DNA of 33,131 bases from an uncultured Oscillospiraceae bacterium (GCA_947628315.1 CANQZJ010000022.1:1-33131); one strand, 5' to 3'; shown: positions 1 to 8,395, counted from the stretch's first letter. Program-made: numbers and translations. The notes: a model not told the origin generated them from the letters alone.

Positions 1-2
1 TC

Positions 3-110
3 AAATCCATGAAATTCAAGCTCCCTATTATTGAGGGAGATATGGAATTGAGTTTGGACAATGATGAACATGTCGAGTCGGTATGTCAGTTGATCCGGGA
101 TATCCGGTAG
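3..110 (+). CDS. C-terminal end of an unidentified protein (partial)
   Basis: An open frame enters from the left edge and ends at a TAG at 108-110, giving 35 residues with the acidic tail LSLDNDEHVESVCQLIRDIR. No family is recognisable from so short a piece. The stop lies 50 bp before the next gene's ATG, on the same strand. Its base composition is lower in GC than the genes that follow. It could be chance, but the frame is open to the edge and ends sensibly before an RBS. Confidence 0.4.
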   Translation, partial: KSMKFKLPIIEGDMELSLDNDEHVESVCQLIRDIR

Positions 111-159
111 GATCTTTCAAAGACGCGGAAGCTTGTACGCGATAAAAGGAGGGCCTTTT

Positions 160-1557
160 ATGGAAAAACAGAGACATTCTTTCAAGGGCACAATCGGCTT
201 CGTTCTGGCCGCCGCGGGGAGCGCCGTGGGGCTGGGCAACATCTGGCGTTTCCCCTATCTCGCCGCCCAGGCCGGCGGAGGCATGTTTATTGTCATCTAT
301 CTGATCCTCACCGTCACCTTCGGCTTTACCCTGCTGATCACCGAGATCGCCATCGGCAGGAAGACGAAGCAGAGCCCCCTCACCGCGTACCGCGTCGTCA
401 ACAAAAAGGCCGGCTGGATGGGAACCGTCGCCTGCGTGATCCCGGCGATCATCGTGCCGTATTACTGCGTGATCGGCGGCTGGGTCATCCACTATTTCTT
501 CGAATTTGCCTCCTCAAACGGGCCGCAGGCCGCCGCCGACGGGTACTTCAACACCTTTATCAGCGCGGAGCTCGCCCCCATCTGGATGGCGGTCATCTTC
601 CTTGTGATCGTGACCTTTATCGTGATCCGCGGCGTCAACAAGGGCATCGAAAACTTCTCAAAAGTGCTGATGCCCATTCTGATTTTGCTGGTGGTGGCCA
701 TCGCGTTTTTCTCGCTGACCATCCGGCACACGGATGACGACGGGACTGTGAGGACCGGCCTGCAGGGGCTCGCCGTCTATCTGATCCCGGATTTTGAGGG
801 GATGACGGTGGGCAAGTTCCTGTCCGTGCTGATCAGCGCCGCGGGGCAACTGTTCTACAGCCTCAGCATCGCCATGGGGATCATGGTGGCCTACGGCTCC
901 TATCTCAGCGATGACACCAACCTCTCAAAGGCCGTGGGCCAGATCGAGCTGTTCGACACCGGCGTGGCCATCCTGGCCGGCGTGATGATCATCCCCGCGA
1001 TCTACGCCTTTGGCGGGCGGGAGGCCATGAGCGCCAACGGCCCGGGGCTGATGTTTATCGCCCTGCCCAAGGTCTTTGCCGAGATGGGCAGACTCGGCGG
1101 CCTCATCGGCTGCCTGTTCTTCCTGATGGTGTTGTTCGCCGCCGTGACCAGCGCGGTTTCCCTCATGGAGGCGGTGGTCTCCAGCTTTATGGATCGGTTC
1201 GGGCTGTCCCGCCTGAAGGCCTCCCTCCTTGAGTTCGCCATCTCTCTGGCCGGCGCGGTGATCGTCTGCCTGGGGTACAACAAGCTCTATTTTGAGGTCA
1301 CCCTGCCCACGGGCGCTGTGGGGCAGATCCTGGATATCCTCGATTATTTCAGCAACTATATCCTGATGCCGATCATCGCCATCGCCACCTGTATCCTGAT
1401 CGGATGGGTCACAAAGCCCTCCTATATCATCGAGGAGGCCGAAAAGAACGGCTGCAAAATGGGGCGGAAGCGCCTCTATGTGGTCATGATCAAGTACGTC
1501 GTCCCCGTGATTTTGTTTATCCTCTTCCTGAAATCCTCCGGAATCTTGAACATTTAA
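160..1557 (+). CDS. Sodium-dependent amino-acid symporter, NSS/SNF family
   Basis: This is a 465-residue polytopic membrane protein of the neurotransmitter:sodium symporter family, which couples Na+ entry to uptake of amino acids across the cytoplasmic membrane. The TM1 signature GSAVGLGNIWRFPYLAAQAG (residues about 20-39) contains the unwound sodium- and substrate-binding stretch of the LeuT fold. About 11-12 hydrophobic segments follow, and the length fits bacterial TnaT/MhsT-type members. I start it at the ATG at 160, because AAAAGGAGGG at 144-153 is an ideal ribosome-binding site; a TTG further upstream (133) has none. It stands alone, with no clear terminator before the next gene. The substrate cannot be told from sequence; tryptophan, tyrosine or branched-chain amino acids are usual in the family. 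Confidence 0.93.
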   Translation: MEKQRHSFKGTIGFVLAAAGSAVGLGNIWRFPYLAAQAGGGMFIVIYLILTVTFGFTLLITEIAIGRKTKQSPLTAYRVVNKKAGWMGTVACVIPAIIVPYYCVIGGWVIHYFFEFASSNGPQAAADGYFNTFISAELAPIWMAVIFLVIVTFIVIRGVNKGIENFSKVLMPILILLVVAIAFFSLTIRHTDDDGTVRTGLQGLAVYLIPDFEGMTVGKFLSVLISAAGQLFYSLSIAMGIMVAYGSYLSDDTNLSKAVGQIELFDTGVAILAGVMIIPAIYAFGGREAMSANGPGLMFIALPKVFAEMGRLGGLIGCLFFLMVLFAAVTSAVSLMEAVVSSFMDRFGLSRLKASLLEFAISLAGAVIVCLGYNKLYFEVTLPTGAVGQILDILDYFSNYILMPIIAIATCILIGWVTKPSYIIEEAEKNGCKMGRKRLYVVMIKYVVPVILFILFLKSSGILNI

Positions 1558-1638
1558 CAGGCAATTGACCGGAGATGCCGCTTCAATGGCTGATGGACGG
1601 ATCGTTTTGACCCCGACTGAAAAACTGGAGGTTCCGCT

Positions 1639-2223
1639 ATGAAAAAGAGAATCCTTGCGCTGCTGATGGCCCTGCTGACGCTGCTGTGCGCCCTGACCGC
1701 CTGCTCCGCCGACCAGGTGGGCGACCTCATCGACGACATCGGCGGCGAGATCATCGACAGCCTGGACGACACCGCGCCGCCCGCCACGGCGGAGCCCGCC
1801 AAAACAGACGCGCCGTCAAAAACGGACAGGCCCGCCTCCGATCCGGAAGACAAAGACCTGCCCGTCTACGGCGAATACTACTACGATGTGGTGAATGTGG
1901 TGCTGTACCTGGACACCTACGGGGAACTGCCCCCCAACTACATCACCAAGGACGAGGCCCGCGACCTGGGCTGGCAGGGCGGCAGCGTGGAGGATTACAG
2001 GGAGGGCGCGGCCATCGGCGGCGACCGGTTCGGCAACCACGAGGGGCTGCTGCCCACCGCCAAGGGCCGGAAGTACACCGAGTGCGACATCGACACCGAC
2101 GGCTACGGCTCACGGGGCGCCCGGCGGCTCATCTTCTCCAACGACGGGCTGTACTTCTACACCACCGACCACTATGAGTCCTTCAAGCAGGTGACCGTGG
2201 AAGGGGGCAAGGTGACATGGTGA
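1639..2223 (+). CDS. Secreted barnase-like ribonuclease (lipoprotein)
   Basis: This 194-residue precursor has a lipoprotein signal peptide (MKKRILALLMALLTLL, lipobox LTAC with Cys22), an acidic/Pro-Thr spacer to about residue 72, and a microbial ribonuclease (barnase/N1) domain at about 75-194. The barnase catalytic set is visible: the NYITKDEA segment with Lys104, the general base Glu148 in YTECD, Arg162/163 in the RGARRLIFSNDG block, and His178 in TTDHYESF. It should cleave RNA outside the producing cell or on its surface. A good RBS (CTGGAGG) precedes the ATG. Its 3' end overlaps the barstar-like gene by 7 nt, so toxin and inhibitor are translated together. A role in nutrient scavenging or competition is inference. 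Confidence 0.9.
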   Translation: MKKRILALLMALLTLLCALTACSADQVGDLIDDIGGEIIDSLDDTAPPATAEPAKTDAPSKTDRPASDPEDKDLPVYGEYYYDVVNVVLYLDTYGELPPNYITKDEARDLGWQGGSVEDYREGAAIGGDRFGNHEGLLPTAKGRKYTECDIDTDGYGSRGARRLIFSNDGLYFYTTDHYESFKQVTVEGGKVTW

Positions 2224-2528
2224 AGCATATCACGCTGGACTGCGCCCGGCTGCTGGATCGGGCCGGGGCCCACACATACCTGGCGGAGGCGCTGTCCCTC
2301 CCCGACTACTACGGCAGGAACCTGGACGCCCTGTACGACTGCCTGGGCGACCTTGGCCCCACGGAGATCACCCTGGAGCGCTTCGAACTGCTCCGGGAGG
2401 CGGGGGGATACGCCGAGATGATCCTGAACGTCATCCTGGAGGCGGCGGAGGGCAACCCGTACCTCACCGTGGGCCTCTCCACCCCGGGAACGGCGGATCG
2501 GGGCGCCGCCAGAAAGAAGAGTCCATGA
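2217..2528 (+). CDS. Barstar-family ribonuclease inhibitor
   Basis: A 103-residue cytoplasmic protein matching barstar: a first beta strand with 'KHITLDCARL', then the hallmark 'LSLPDYYGRNLDALYDCLGDL' region split around the acidic helix that plugs the RNase active site, and a final strand 'NPYLTVGL'. The last ~15 residues are a basic extension beyond the usual 85-90-residue fold. The ATG sits inside the end of the RNase gene (overlap ATGGTGA), so it is translationally coupled to its target. Its own stop overlaps the next gene's ATG (ATGATG). Its expected job is to neutralise the RNase before export. The assignment is firm by both sequence and context. Confidence 0.92.
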   Translation: MVKHITLDCARLLDRAGAHTYLAEALSLPDYYGRNLDALYDCLGDLGPTEITLERFELLREAGGYAEMILNVILEAAEGNPYLTVGLSTPGTADRGAARKKSP

Positions 2529-4099
2529 TGGGCGTCAAATTGAAACGACTGGGCGCCCTGCTGCTGGCCCTGATCCTGGCGGTGGGCTGTGCCCCGGCGG
2601 TCTCCGCCAAACCCGCTGCCACCGCCGCGCCGGGGGCGCTCCACGTGTCGGGCACAAAGCTGGTGGACGCCGGCGGCAAGGCAGTCCAGCTGCGGGGCGT
2701 CAGCACCCACGGGCTGGCCTGGTTCCCCCAGTACGTCAACCAGGGGTGCTTCAACGACCTGCGGAGCTGGGGGGCCAACGTGGTGCGGCTGGCCATGTAT
2801 ACCGCCGAGTACGGCGGCTACTGCACCGGCGGGGATCAGAACGATTTGAAAGCCCTCGTCCGCAGCGGTGTGAAGTACGCGGCGAATGCCGGAATGTACG
2901 TCATCATCGACTGGCACATCCTGTCCGACGGGAACCCGAATACTTATGTAAACCAGGCCAAGGCGTTCTTTCAGGAGATGTCCGCCGAGTTCGCCGGGTA
3001 TGACAACGTGCTCTACGAGATCTGCAACGAGCCCAACGGCGGCACCACCTGGGCCCAGATCAAAGCCTACGCCCAGCAGATCATTCCGGTGATCCGGGCC
3101 AACGACCCCGACGCGGTGATCATCGTGGGCACCCCCACCTGGTCCCAGGAGGTGGACAAGGCCGCCGCCGACCCCATCACGGGGTACGACAACATCATGT
3201 ACGCCCTGCACTTCTACGCCGCCACCCACCAGGACGGCCTGCGGCAGACCATGGTGAACGCCATCAAGGCCGGCCTGCCTGTCTTCGTGACGGAGTACGG
3301 CATCTGCGACGCCAGCGGCAGCGGCGCGCTCAACATCGGGCAGGCCGACAAGTGGGTCAGCGTGATGGATCAATACGGCGTTAGTTATGTAAACTGGAAC
3401 CTGTCCAACAAGGCGGAGAGCTCCTCCATGTTGAAGTCCTCCTGCGGCAAGACCGGCGGCTTCACCGTCGACGATCTGAGCGACTCCGGCAGGTGGCTGT
3501 ACGATATGCTGAGGAGCAAGGCCGGCTCCGCCGCGCCGGAGGATCCCGGCGTGGCCGGGTTCAGGGACGTGAAGGCCACCGACTGGTTCGCCCCCTGTGT
3601 GGAATATGTGGCGGAGCATGACCTGATGAAGGGCACCTCCGGCACCGCCTTCTCCCCCGGCGGCAACGTCACCCGGGCCCAGGTAATGACCATCCTGGGC
3701 CGCCTGGCCGGGGCGGATGTGGACGGCGGCTCTCCCTGGTACCAAAAGGCCATGGACTGGGGCGTGGCTCAGGGCGTCACCGACGGCACCAACCCCGGCG
3801 GCGACGTCACCCGGGAACAGTTCGCGGCGCTGCTGTACCGTTTCGCGGACTATCCCGCGTCCGACCCCTCTGTGCTGGGCCGCTTCCCCGACGCCGCCTC
3901 CATCCACGACTGGACGAACTTCCGGGCGGCCATGGCCTGGGCGGTGGAGAAGGGCGTCATCACCGGCACCGCCGACAACCGGCTGAACCCACAGGGCAAT
4001 GCCACCCGGGCCGAGGCCGCCGCCATGCTCATGCGGTTCTGCAAGCTCCCCCGCGGCGGCGGGCTGACGGTGACCGTCACCCAGTCCGGCAACAGCTAG
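2525..4099 (+). CDS. Secreted GH5 endoglucanase with SLH domains, ending at an amber codon
   Basis: This 524-residue export protein begins with a signal peptide (LLLALILAVGCAPAVSA; either lipoprotein Cys22 or an AxA cleavage site). A GH5 cellulase domain spans about 38-330, with acid/base Glu169 in the NEP motif (YEICNEPNGG) and nucleophile Glu257 in TEYG. Three S-layer-homology repeats follow (about 345-515), which would anchor it to the cell wall. The expected activity is hydrolysis of beta-1,4-glucans at the surface. The ATG overlaps the barstar stop, so the three genes form a tight unit, an unusual partnership. The frame stops at TAG (4097-4099) just where a CBM2-like module begins; reading continues open to 4348. 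See the separate entry. Confidence 0.88.
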   Translation: MMGVKLKRLGALLLALILAVGCAPAVSAKPAATAAPGALHVSGTKLVDAGGKAVQLRGVSTHGLAWFPQYVNQGCFNDLRSWGANVVRLAMYTAEYGGYCTGGDQNDLKALVRSGVKYAANAGMYVIIDWHILSDGNPNTYVNQAKAFFQEMSAEFAGYDNVLYEICNEPNGGTTWAQIKAYAQQIIPVIRANDPDAVIIVGTPTWSQEVDKAAADPITGYDNIMYALHFYAATHQDGLRQTMVNAIKAGLPVFVTEYGICDASGSGALNIGQADKWVSVMDQYGVSYVNWNLSNKAESSSMLKSSCGKTGGFTVDDLSDSGRWLYDMLRSKAGSAAPEDPGVAGFRDVKATDWFAPCVEYVAEHDLMKGTSGTAFSPGGNVTRAQVMTILGRLAGADVDGGSPWYQKAMDWGVAQGVTDGTNPGGDVTREQFAALLYRFADYPASDPSVLGRFPDAASIHDWTNFRAAMAWAVEKGVITGTADNRLNPQGNATRAEAAAMLMRFCKLPRGGGLTVTVTQSGNS

Positions 4100-4348
4100 G
4101 AGGACAACGGCAAGACCGTCCGCCAGTACGAACTGACGGTGACCAACAGATCCGACGGATCCCTCGACGGCTGGGAGGTGGAGCTGGACTTTGACGGGGC
4201 CGTCACCCTGGTGAACGGCTGGAACGGGACGTTCACGGTCAACGGCTCCACCCTGAAGGTGACCTCCGTGGACTACAACGGAAAGCTGGAGCCGGGGGCC
4301 TCCGCCAGCGCGGGCTTCATCGTCTCCGGCGGGGCGTATGTCCAATAA
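4100..4348 (+). pseudogene. CBM2-like carbohydrate-binding tail cut off from the GH5 protein by TAG
   Basis: In the same frame as the GH5/SLH gene, 82 codons stay open after the amber codon and end at TAA (4346-4348). The residues YELTVTNRSDGSLDGWEVEL, the NGWNGTF block and LEPGASASAGF follow the CBM2 pattern (two surface Trp, NxxxGxS-GF). The TAG sits where many such domains have a Trp, so a single TGG-to-TAG change would explain it. There is no RBS or start that would make it a separate protein, so it is either lost or reached only by amber readthrough. A sequencing error is also possible. Confidence 0.75.
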
Positions 4349-4354
4349 GCGCGA

Positions 4355-4388
4355 GAATCCCCTGACCAGGTGGTCAGGGGATTCTTTT
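4355..4388 (+). terminator. Intrinsic terminator of the RNase-barstar-GH5 unit
   Basis: A perfect 13-bp stem (GAATCCCCTGACC / GGTCAGGGGATTC) with a 4-nt loop is followed by TTTT, only 6 nt past the end of the CBM2-like frame. Confidence 0.9.
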
Positions 4389-4482
4389 ACACCTGAAAGA
4401 TGACGCCGGCCGATGTCACAGTACCGATCATCCCCCCGCCCAACGGGCGGGGGGTGATCTTTTACATCTGAAAGATGATGCC
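4384..4482. repeat. Partial tandem copy of the chrA 3' end
   Basis: The stretch CTTTTACACCTGAAAGATGA at 4384-4403 recurs 75 bp on, at 4459, as CTTTTACATCTGAAAGATGA. The second copy is the true 3' end of the minus-strand chromate transporter (…GIIFQM-stop). The first would encode a matching …GVIFQV-stop, so it looks like a leftover of a duplicated gene end. A GC hairpin lies between them. Confidence 0.6.
4426..4463 (+). terminator. Second rightward terminator-like hairpin
   Basis: GATCA-T-CCCCCCGCCC pairs with GGGCGGGGGGTGATC (one bulged T, 3-nt loop) and is followed by TTTT on the plus strand. It overlaps the stop codon of the convergent chrA gene and may protect it from read-through. Confidence 0.6.
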
Positions 4483-5055
4483 CACGATGGCCGCCATGCC
4501 GATGAAGCAGATGGGGTGCAGCTTTTTGGCTGGGGTGAATTTCATCAGCACGAAGACGGCCGCCGCCAGGAGGATGGCGGGCCAGTAGAACAGCTCGTAG
4601 ACCGGCACGAACTGTCCCGGCGCGATCTCATGGGCGCTCTCGTGGAACATGAGGGCGATCTTCGCCACCTGGAGGAGGGACGCGGTGATCAGCGCCACCG
4701 ACGCCGCCCGCAGGCCGTAGAACACGCCGTCCACCGCTTTGGACTGGCGGAACCGCTGCAAAAAACCGGCGATAATGAGGATGATGACAATGGAGGGGAA
4801 GATCAGCCCCAGGGTGGCCACGACGCCGCCCACCACGCCGCCGGAGGTATAGCCCACGTAGGTGGCCATATTCACCCCCATGGGGCCGGGGGTGGACTCG
4901 GAAATGGCGATCATGTCCGCCAGCTGGCCGGAGGTGAACCAGCCGGTGCGCTCCCCCAGATCCGTGAGGAAGGGGATGGTGGCGAGCCCTCCGCCCACGG
5001 AGAACAGGCCGACCTTGCAGAACTCGAAGAACAGGTGCAGCCAGATCACAATCAT
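4462..5055 (-). CDS. chrA: Chromate transporter, second half-protein (CHR family)
   Basis: A 197-residue membrane protein of the short-chain CHR family. The N-terminal 'FFEFCKVGLFSVGGGLATIPFL' stretch is the conserved CHR signature (GGG motif), followed by 'ESTPGPMGVNMATYVGY' and about 5-6 hydrophobic segments. Short CHR proteins act in pairs, in which two ~200-residue halves replace one long ChrA. The partner gene is directly upstream with a 4-nt ATGA overlap. The family exports chromate, but in anaerobes the true substrate may be another oxyanion. Confidence 0.88.
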   Translation of the reverse strand: MIVIWLHLFFEFCKVGLFSVGGGLATIPFLTDLGERTGWFTSGQLADMIAISESTPGPMGVNMATYVGYTSGGVVGGVVATLGLIFPSIVIILIIAGFLQRFRQSKAVDGVFYGLRAASVALITASLLQVAKIALMFHESAHEIAPGQFVPVYELFYWPAILLAAAVFVLMKFTPAKKLHPICFIGMAAIVGIIFQM

Positions 5056-5630
5056 TTGGAGCGCCCCCCCTTCACCATGCGGACGGTAAAGCCCGCCACG
5101 CCGGCGCAGATCACGATGAACACCGGGGAGGTCATCCAGTCCAGGGCGGCGGGCGGGGTGAACAGCGTCCCCCAGGCCGCCAGGGCCAGCGCGGCGATAT
5201 AGATGATCCGGGTGGGCCAGTCGATGACGGCGTTTTTGATGAGCTTGATGACGCTGGTCAAAATCAGCGCCACCACCCCGGCCCGGACGCCGTTAAAGGC
5301 GTGGATGACCCAGGGGATGTCCATGAAGTTGCTGAGGAACGCGGCGATGATGAGGATGATGACGATGGACGGGGACACCACGCCCAGGGTGGCAAGGATG
5401 CCACCGGCGATCCCGCCCTGGCTCTGGCCAACGAAGGTGGCGGTGTTCACGGCGATGATGCCGGGGGTGCACTGGCCCACGGCGTAGTAGTCGGCCAGCT
5501 GTCCCTCGGTGGCCCACTTTTTGTTCTCCACCAGCTCCCGCTGGAGGATGGGCAGCATGGCGTAGCCGCCGCCAAAGGTGCACACGCCGATCCTGGCAAA
5601 GGTCAGGTACAGGTCAAGGAGTTTGTTCAT
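5052..5630 (-). CDS. chrA: Chromate transporter, first half-protein (CHR family)
   Basis: A 192-residue paralogue of the downstream gene, with the same CHR features: 'LTFARIGVCTFGGGYAMLPIL' near the N-terminus, 'GQCTPGIIAVNTATFVGQ' about 60 residues on, and several TM segments. I use the ATG at 5630 (MNKLLDLYL); the frame upstream belongs to nadE in another reading frame. The start overlaps the nadE stop by 4 nt and its stop overlaps the next start by 4 nt, so the three genes are one translationally coupled operon. The two halves are expected to form the antiparallel heterodimer typical of short CHR pairs. Confidence 0.88.
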   Translation of the reverse strand: MNKLLDLYLTFARIGVCTFGGGYAMLPILQRELVENKKWATEGQLADYYAVGQCTPGIIAVNTATFVGQSQGGIAGGILATLGVVSPSIVIILIIAAFLSNFMDIPWVIHAFNGVRAGVVALILTSVIKLIKNAVIDWPTRIIYIAALALAAWGTLFTPPAALDWMTSPVFIVICAGVAGFTVRMVKGGRSK

Positions 5631-7543
5631 TGGATGTCCTCCAGTTCCCTGAGCCACAGCGCCGACACCGCGTCGGAGGGCATCCGCCAGTCGCCTCTGG
5701 GCGACAGGGTGACGGTGCCCACCTTGGGGCCGTCGGGCAGGCAGGAGCGCTTGAACTGCTGGGAGAAGAACCGGCGGCAGAAGGTCTTGAGCCACTTCAA
5801 AATGGTCTCCCGGTCATACTGATCCCCCAGGGCGTACTCCGCCAGCCGGAACACCTTTTTGGGCGGGAAGCCCCAGCGGACGGCGTAGTACAGGAAGAAG
5901 TCGTGGAGCTCATAGGGGCCCACCAGATCCTCGGTCTTCTGGGCGATCTCGCCGTTCTCCGGGGGCAGCAGCTCCGGGGAGACGGGGGTGTCCAGGATGT
6001 CCCGGAGAACGGCGGCCAGACGGGGATTTGACCGGTCGTTCTCGTCGGCCACGTATGCCACCAGATGGCGCACCAGCGTCTTGGGGATGGAGGCGTTGAC
6101 GCCGTACATACTCATGTGGTCGCCGTTGTAGGTGGCCCAGCCCAGGGCCAGCTCACTGAGGTCGCCGGTGCCCACCACCAGGCCGTCCACGCGGTTGGCG
6201 ACGTCCATGAGCACCTGAGTGCGCTCCCGGGCCTGGCCGTTCTCAAAGGTGACGGAGCGGTCGTCCTCGGGCAGCCCGATGTCCCTGAAGTGGACTTTCA
6301 CCGCCTCGCCGATGTCCACCACCTTCAGCGCGGCGCCCAGCTCCTCCGCCAGGATCTCGGCGTTGGATCTGGTGCGGGCGGTGGTGCCGAAGCAGGGCAT
6401 GGTGACGGCCACGATGTCCTTGCGATCCCGGCCCAGGGCGTCCATGGCCCGGGCGGCGATGAGGATGGCCAGGGTGGAGTCCAGCCCGCCGGACAGCCCC
6501 AGCACCAGCTTTTTGGCGTTGATGTGCTTCACCCGCTTCCGCAGGCCGGCGGAGGCGATGTCCAAAATCTCTTTGCACCGCTCCGCCCGGTCGCCGTGGT
6601 CGGCGGGGACGAAGGGGTTGGGGGCGATGGGCCGGGTGAGGGCGGTCTCCCCTACCTCCAGGGAAAACTCGCTGCGGCAATATCCGTCTCCCGTCCCGCC
6701 GGTGAAGGTGGTGTTGCGCCGCCGCTCAAAGGCCAGACGATCCACGTCGATCTCGGTCACGGTGAGGCCGGTCTCAAACCGTTTTTCCGCCAGAATGGTT
6801 CCGTTCTCCGCGATGAGGTCGTGCCCCGCGAACACCATGTCGGTGGTGGACTCCCCCTCCCCGGCGTCCGCATAGACATAGCCGCACAGCAGCCGGGCGG
6901 ACTGGCCGGACACCAGCTGCCGGCGGTAGTCGGCCTTGCCCACCACCTCGTCGGAGGCGGAAAGGTTCAAAATCAGGGTGGCCCCCGCCCGGGCCAGCGC
7001 GGCGGAGGGGGGCTCGGGGGCCCACAGATCCTCGCAGACCTCCACCCCCACCGTCAGCCCCGGGAGGGAGGCGCAGTCGAACAGGCTCCGGCTGTCCATC
7101 ACCGTGGGCCGGCCCGCCAGTTCCACATAGGCGCTCACCCCCGCCCCGGAGGAGAACCACCGCTGCTCATAGAACTCGCCGTAATTGGGCAGATACGTCT
7201 TGGGCACCAGCCCCAGCAGCTCCCCCTTGTGGAGGACGGCGGCGCAGTTGTAGAGCTCGCCGCCTGCCCGAACCGGCAGGCCCAGGGCGATGAGCATATC
7301 CACATCCCTGGCGCCCTCCAGAACGGCCTTCAGGGCCTGCTCCGCCCCATTCAGCAGGGCGTCCTGCAAAAACAGGTCGCCGCAGGTGTAGCCCGTCAGG
7401 CACAGCTCCGGCAGGGCCAGCACCTTGACCCCCTGGGCCGCCGCCTCCCGGATGAGTTTGACGCAGCTCTGGGCGTTATAGGCGCAGTCGGCCACTTTGA
7501 TCTCCGGCGTGCCGGCGGCCACCTTTACAAATCCGTCTTTCAT
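5627..7543 (-). CDS. nadE: Glutamine-hydrolysing NAD+ synthetase
   Basis: A 638-residue two-domain enzyme that makes NAD+ from deamido-NAD+, ATP and glutamine in the cytoplasm. The N-terminal nitrilase-like glutaminase has the Glu46-Lys115-Cys170 triad (PELCLTGY, LVPKTYLPNYGEFYEQRWF, GVEVCEDLW). The C-terminal synthetase has the ATP-binding PP-loop SGGLDS at 351-356. The length matches glutamine-dependent NadE (NadE2). It is the first gene of a minus-strand operon with two chromate transporter halves; the overlap is only positional and no functional link is obvious. A strong promoter (7579-7607) and an AGGGGGG ribosome-binding site precede it. Confidence 0.95.
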   Translation of the reverse strand: MKDGFVKVAAGTPEIKVADCAYNAQSCVKLIREAAAQGVKVLALPELCLTGYTCGDLFLQDALLNGAEQALKAVLEGARDVDMLIALGLPVRAGGELYNCAAVLHKGELLGLVPKTYLPNYGEFYEQRWFSSGAGVSAYVELAGRPTVMDSRSLFDCASLPGLTVGVEVCEDLWAPEPPSAALARAGATLILNLSASDEVVGKADYRRQLVSGQSARLLCGYVYADAGEGESTTDMVFAGHDLIAENGTILAEKRFETGLTVTEIDVDRLAFERRRNTTFTGGTGDGYCRSEFSLEVGETALTRPIAPNPFVPADHGDRAERCKEILDIASAGLRKRVKHINAKKLVLGLSGGLDSTLAILIAARAMDALGRDRKDIVAVTMPCFGTTARTRSNAEILAEELGAALKVVDIGEAVKVHFRDIGLPEDDRSVTFENGQARERTQVLMDVANRVDGLVVGTGDLSELALGWATYNGDHMSMYGVNASIPKTLVRHLVAYVADENDRSNPRLAAVLRDILDTPVSPELLPPENGEIAQKTEDLVGPYELHDFFLYYAVRWGFPPKKVFRLAEYALGDQYDRETILKWLKTFCRRFFSQQFKRSCLPDGPKVGTVTLSPRGDWRMPSDAVSALWLRELEDIQ

Positions 7544-7578
7544 GGGATGACCCCCCTGTTGATGGAATCTTTCGCCTT

Positions 7579-7607
7579 ATCTTACCCCAATTTTCCGGGA
7601 ATTGCAA
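7579..7607 (-). promoter_or_regulatory. Sigma-A promoter of the nadE-chrA operon
   Basis: On the minus strand TTGCAA (7602-7607) and TAAGAT (7579-7584) are separated by exactly 17 bp, about 36 bp upstream of the nadE start. Confidence 0.7.
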
Positions 7608-7670
7608 CCGCCATTCACACCTTTTGCGGGCAATGGAAAAGTGCCCCTTTCTTTTTGGAGGAAACGGGTA

Positions 7671-7676
7671 TATAAT
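7671..7676 (+). promoter_or_regulatory. -10 box of the rhomboid gene
   Basis: A consensus TATAAT lies 37 bp before the rhomboid ATG. No good -35 is visible at 16-18 bp spacing, so the promoter call rests on the -10 alone. Confidence 0.5.
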
Positions 7677-7712
7677 ACCGGCAGATGACATGACCGACGA
7701 GGTGATTTTACG

Positions 7713-8285
7713 ATGAACCGGCCCACCATCAAGCTGTCCTACAACGCCCCGGTGACGCTGACCTTTGCCATTCTGTGTCTGGCGGCGCTCATTGCGGGGA
7801 ACATCACCGACGGCTGGACGACCCGCGCCTTCTTCTCCGTCTACCGCTGTTCCCTGGCCGACCCCCTGGCCTACATCCGCTTCTTCGGCCACGTGCTGGG
7901 GCACAGCGGCTATGCCCACTTTATCGGCAATATCGTGCTGATTTTGGTGCTGGGCCCCAATCTGGAGGATCGGTTCGGCAGCTGGAACGTGCTGTGGGCC
8001 ATTCTGTTCACCGCCCTGGTGTCCGGGCTGGTGCACTTCATCTTCTTCCCCGGCACCGCCCTGCTGGGGGCCTCCGGCATCGTGTTCATGATGATCCTGC
8101 TGGCCTCCTTCGGCGGCGTCCACCACGGGGTCATCCCCATCACGCTGATTTTGGTGGCCGTCTTCTACCTGGGCGGCGAGCTGTGGGACGCCATTTTTGT
8201 CAACGACGACATCTCCCAGCTCACCCACATCATCGGCGGCGTGTGCGGCACCGTGCTGGGCTTCGCCCTGTCCCACAAGCGATAG
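7713..8285 (+). CDS. Rhomboid-family intramembrane serine protease
   Basis: A 190-residue, six-TM-type protein. The rhomboid landmarks are present: HxxxN in TM2 (His69, Asn73 in GYAHFIGN), the catalytic serine in GASG (Ser121), and the catalytic histidine in the last TM (His172 in THIIGG). These form the Ser-His dyad that cleaves within the membrane. It lacks any extra cytoplasmic domain. The start is supported by GAGGTGA at about 8 nt spacing and a TATAAT upstream. It is a single-gene unit closed by a strong terminator. The substrate is unknown. Confidence 0.88.
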   Translation: MNRPTIKLSYNAPVTLTFAILCLAALIAGNITDGWTTRAFFSVYRCSLADPLAYIRFFGHVLGHSGYAHFIGNIVLILVLGPNLEDRFGSWNVLWAILFTALVSGLVHFIFFPGTALLGASGIVFMMILLASFGGVHHGVIPITLILVAVFYLGGELWDAIFVNDDISQLTHIIGGVCGTVLGFALSHKR

Positions 8286-8297
8286 CGCTCTCCCCTC

Positions 8298-8324
8298 GCC
8301 CCTCCCGCGCGGGAGGGGCGTTTT
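8298..8324 (+). terminator. Intrinsic terminator after the rhomboid gene
   Basis: The palindrome GCCCCTCCCGCGCGGGAGGG continues to a full 22-bp hairpin at 8298-8319 and is followed by GTTTT. Confidence 0.85.
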
Positions 8325-8395
8325 GCCGTTCTTCACCGGACGGCTGAACGATCCCATGCTGTGTAAACGAATTGTAAAAAGCCCCCTTTCCCCCC

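Noticed and set aside
4097..4099. Amber codon as pyrrolysine
   Set aside because: A carbohydrate-binding enzyme is not a known pyrrolysine protein, and there is no sign of pyl genes; a Trp-to-stop change is simpler.
2309..4345. 678-residue minus-strand open frame
   Set aside because: Antisense shadow of the barstar and GH5 genes, low-complexity, no domain or RBS.
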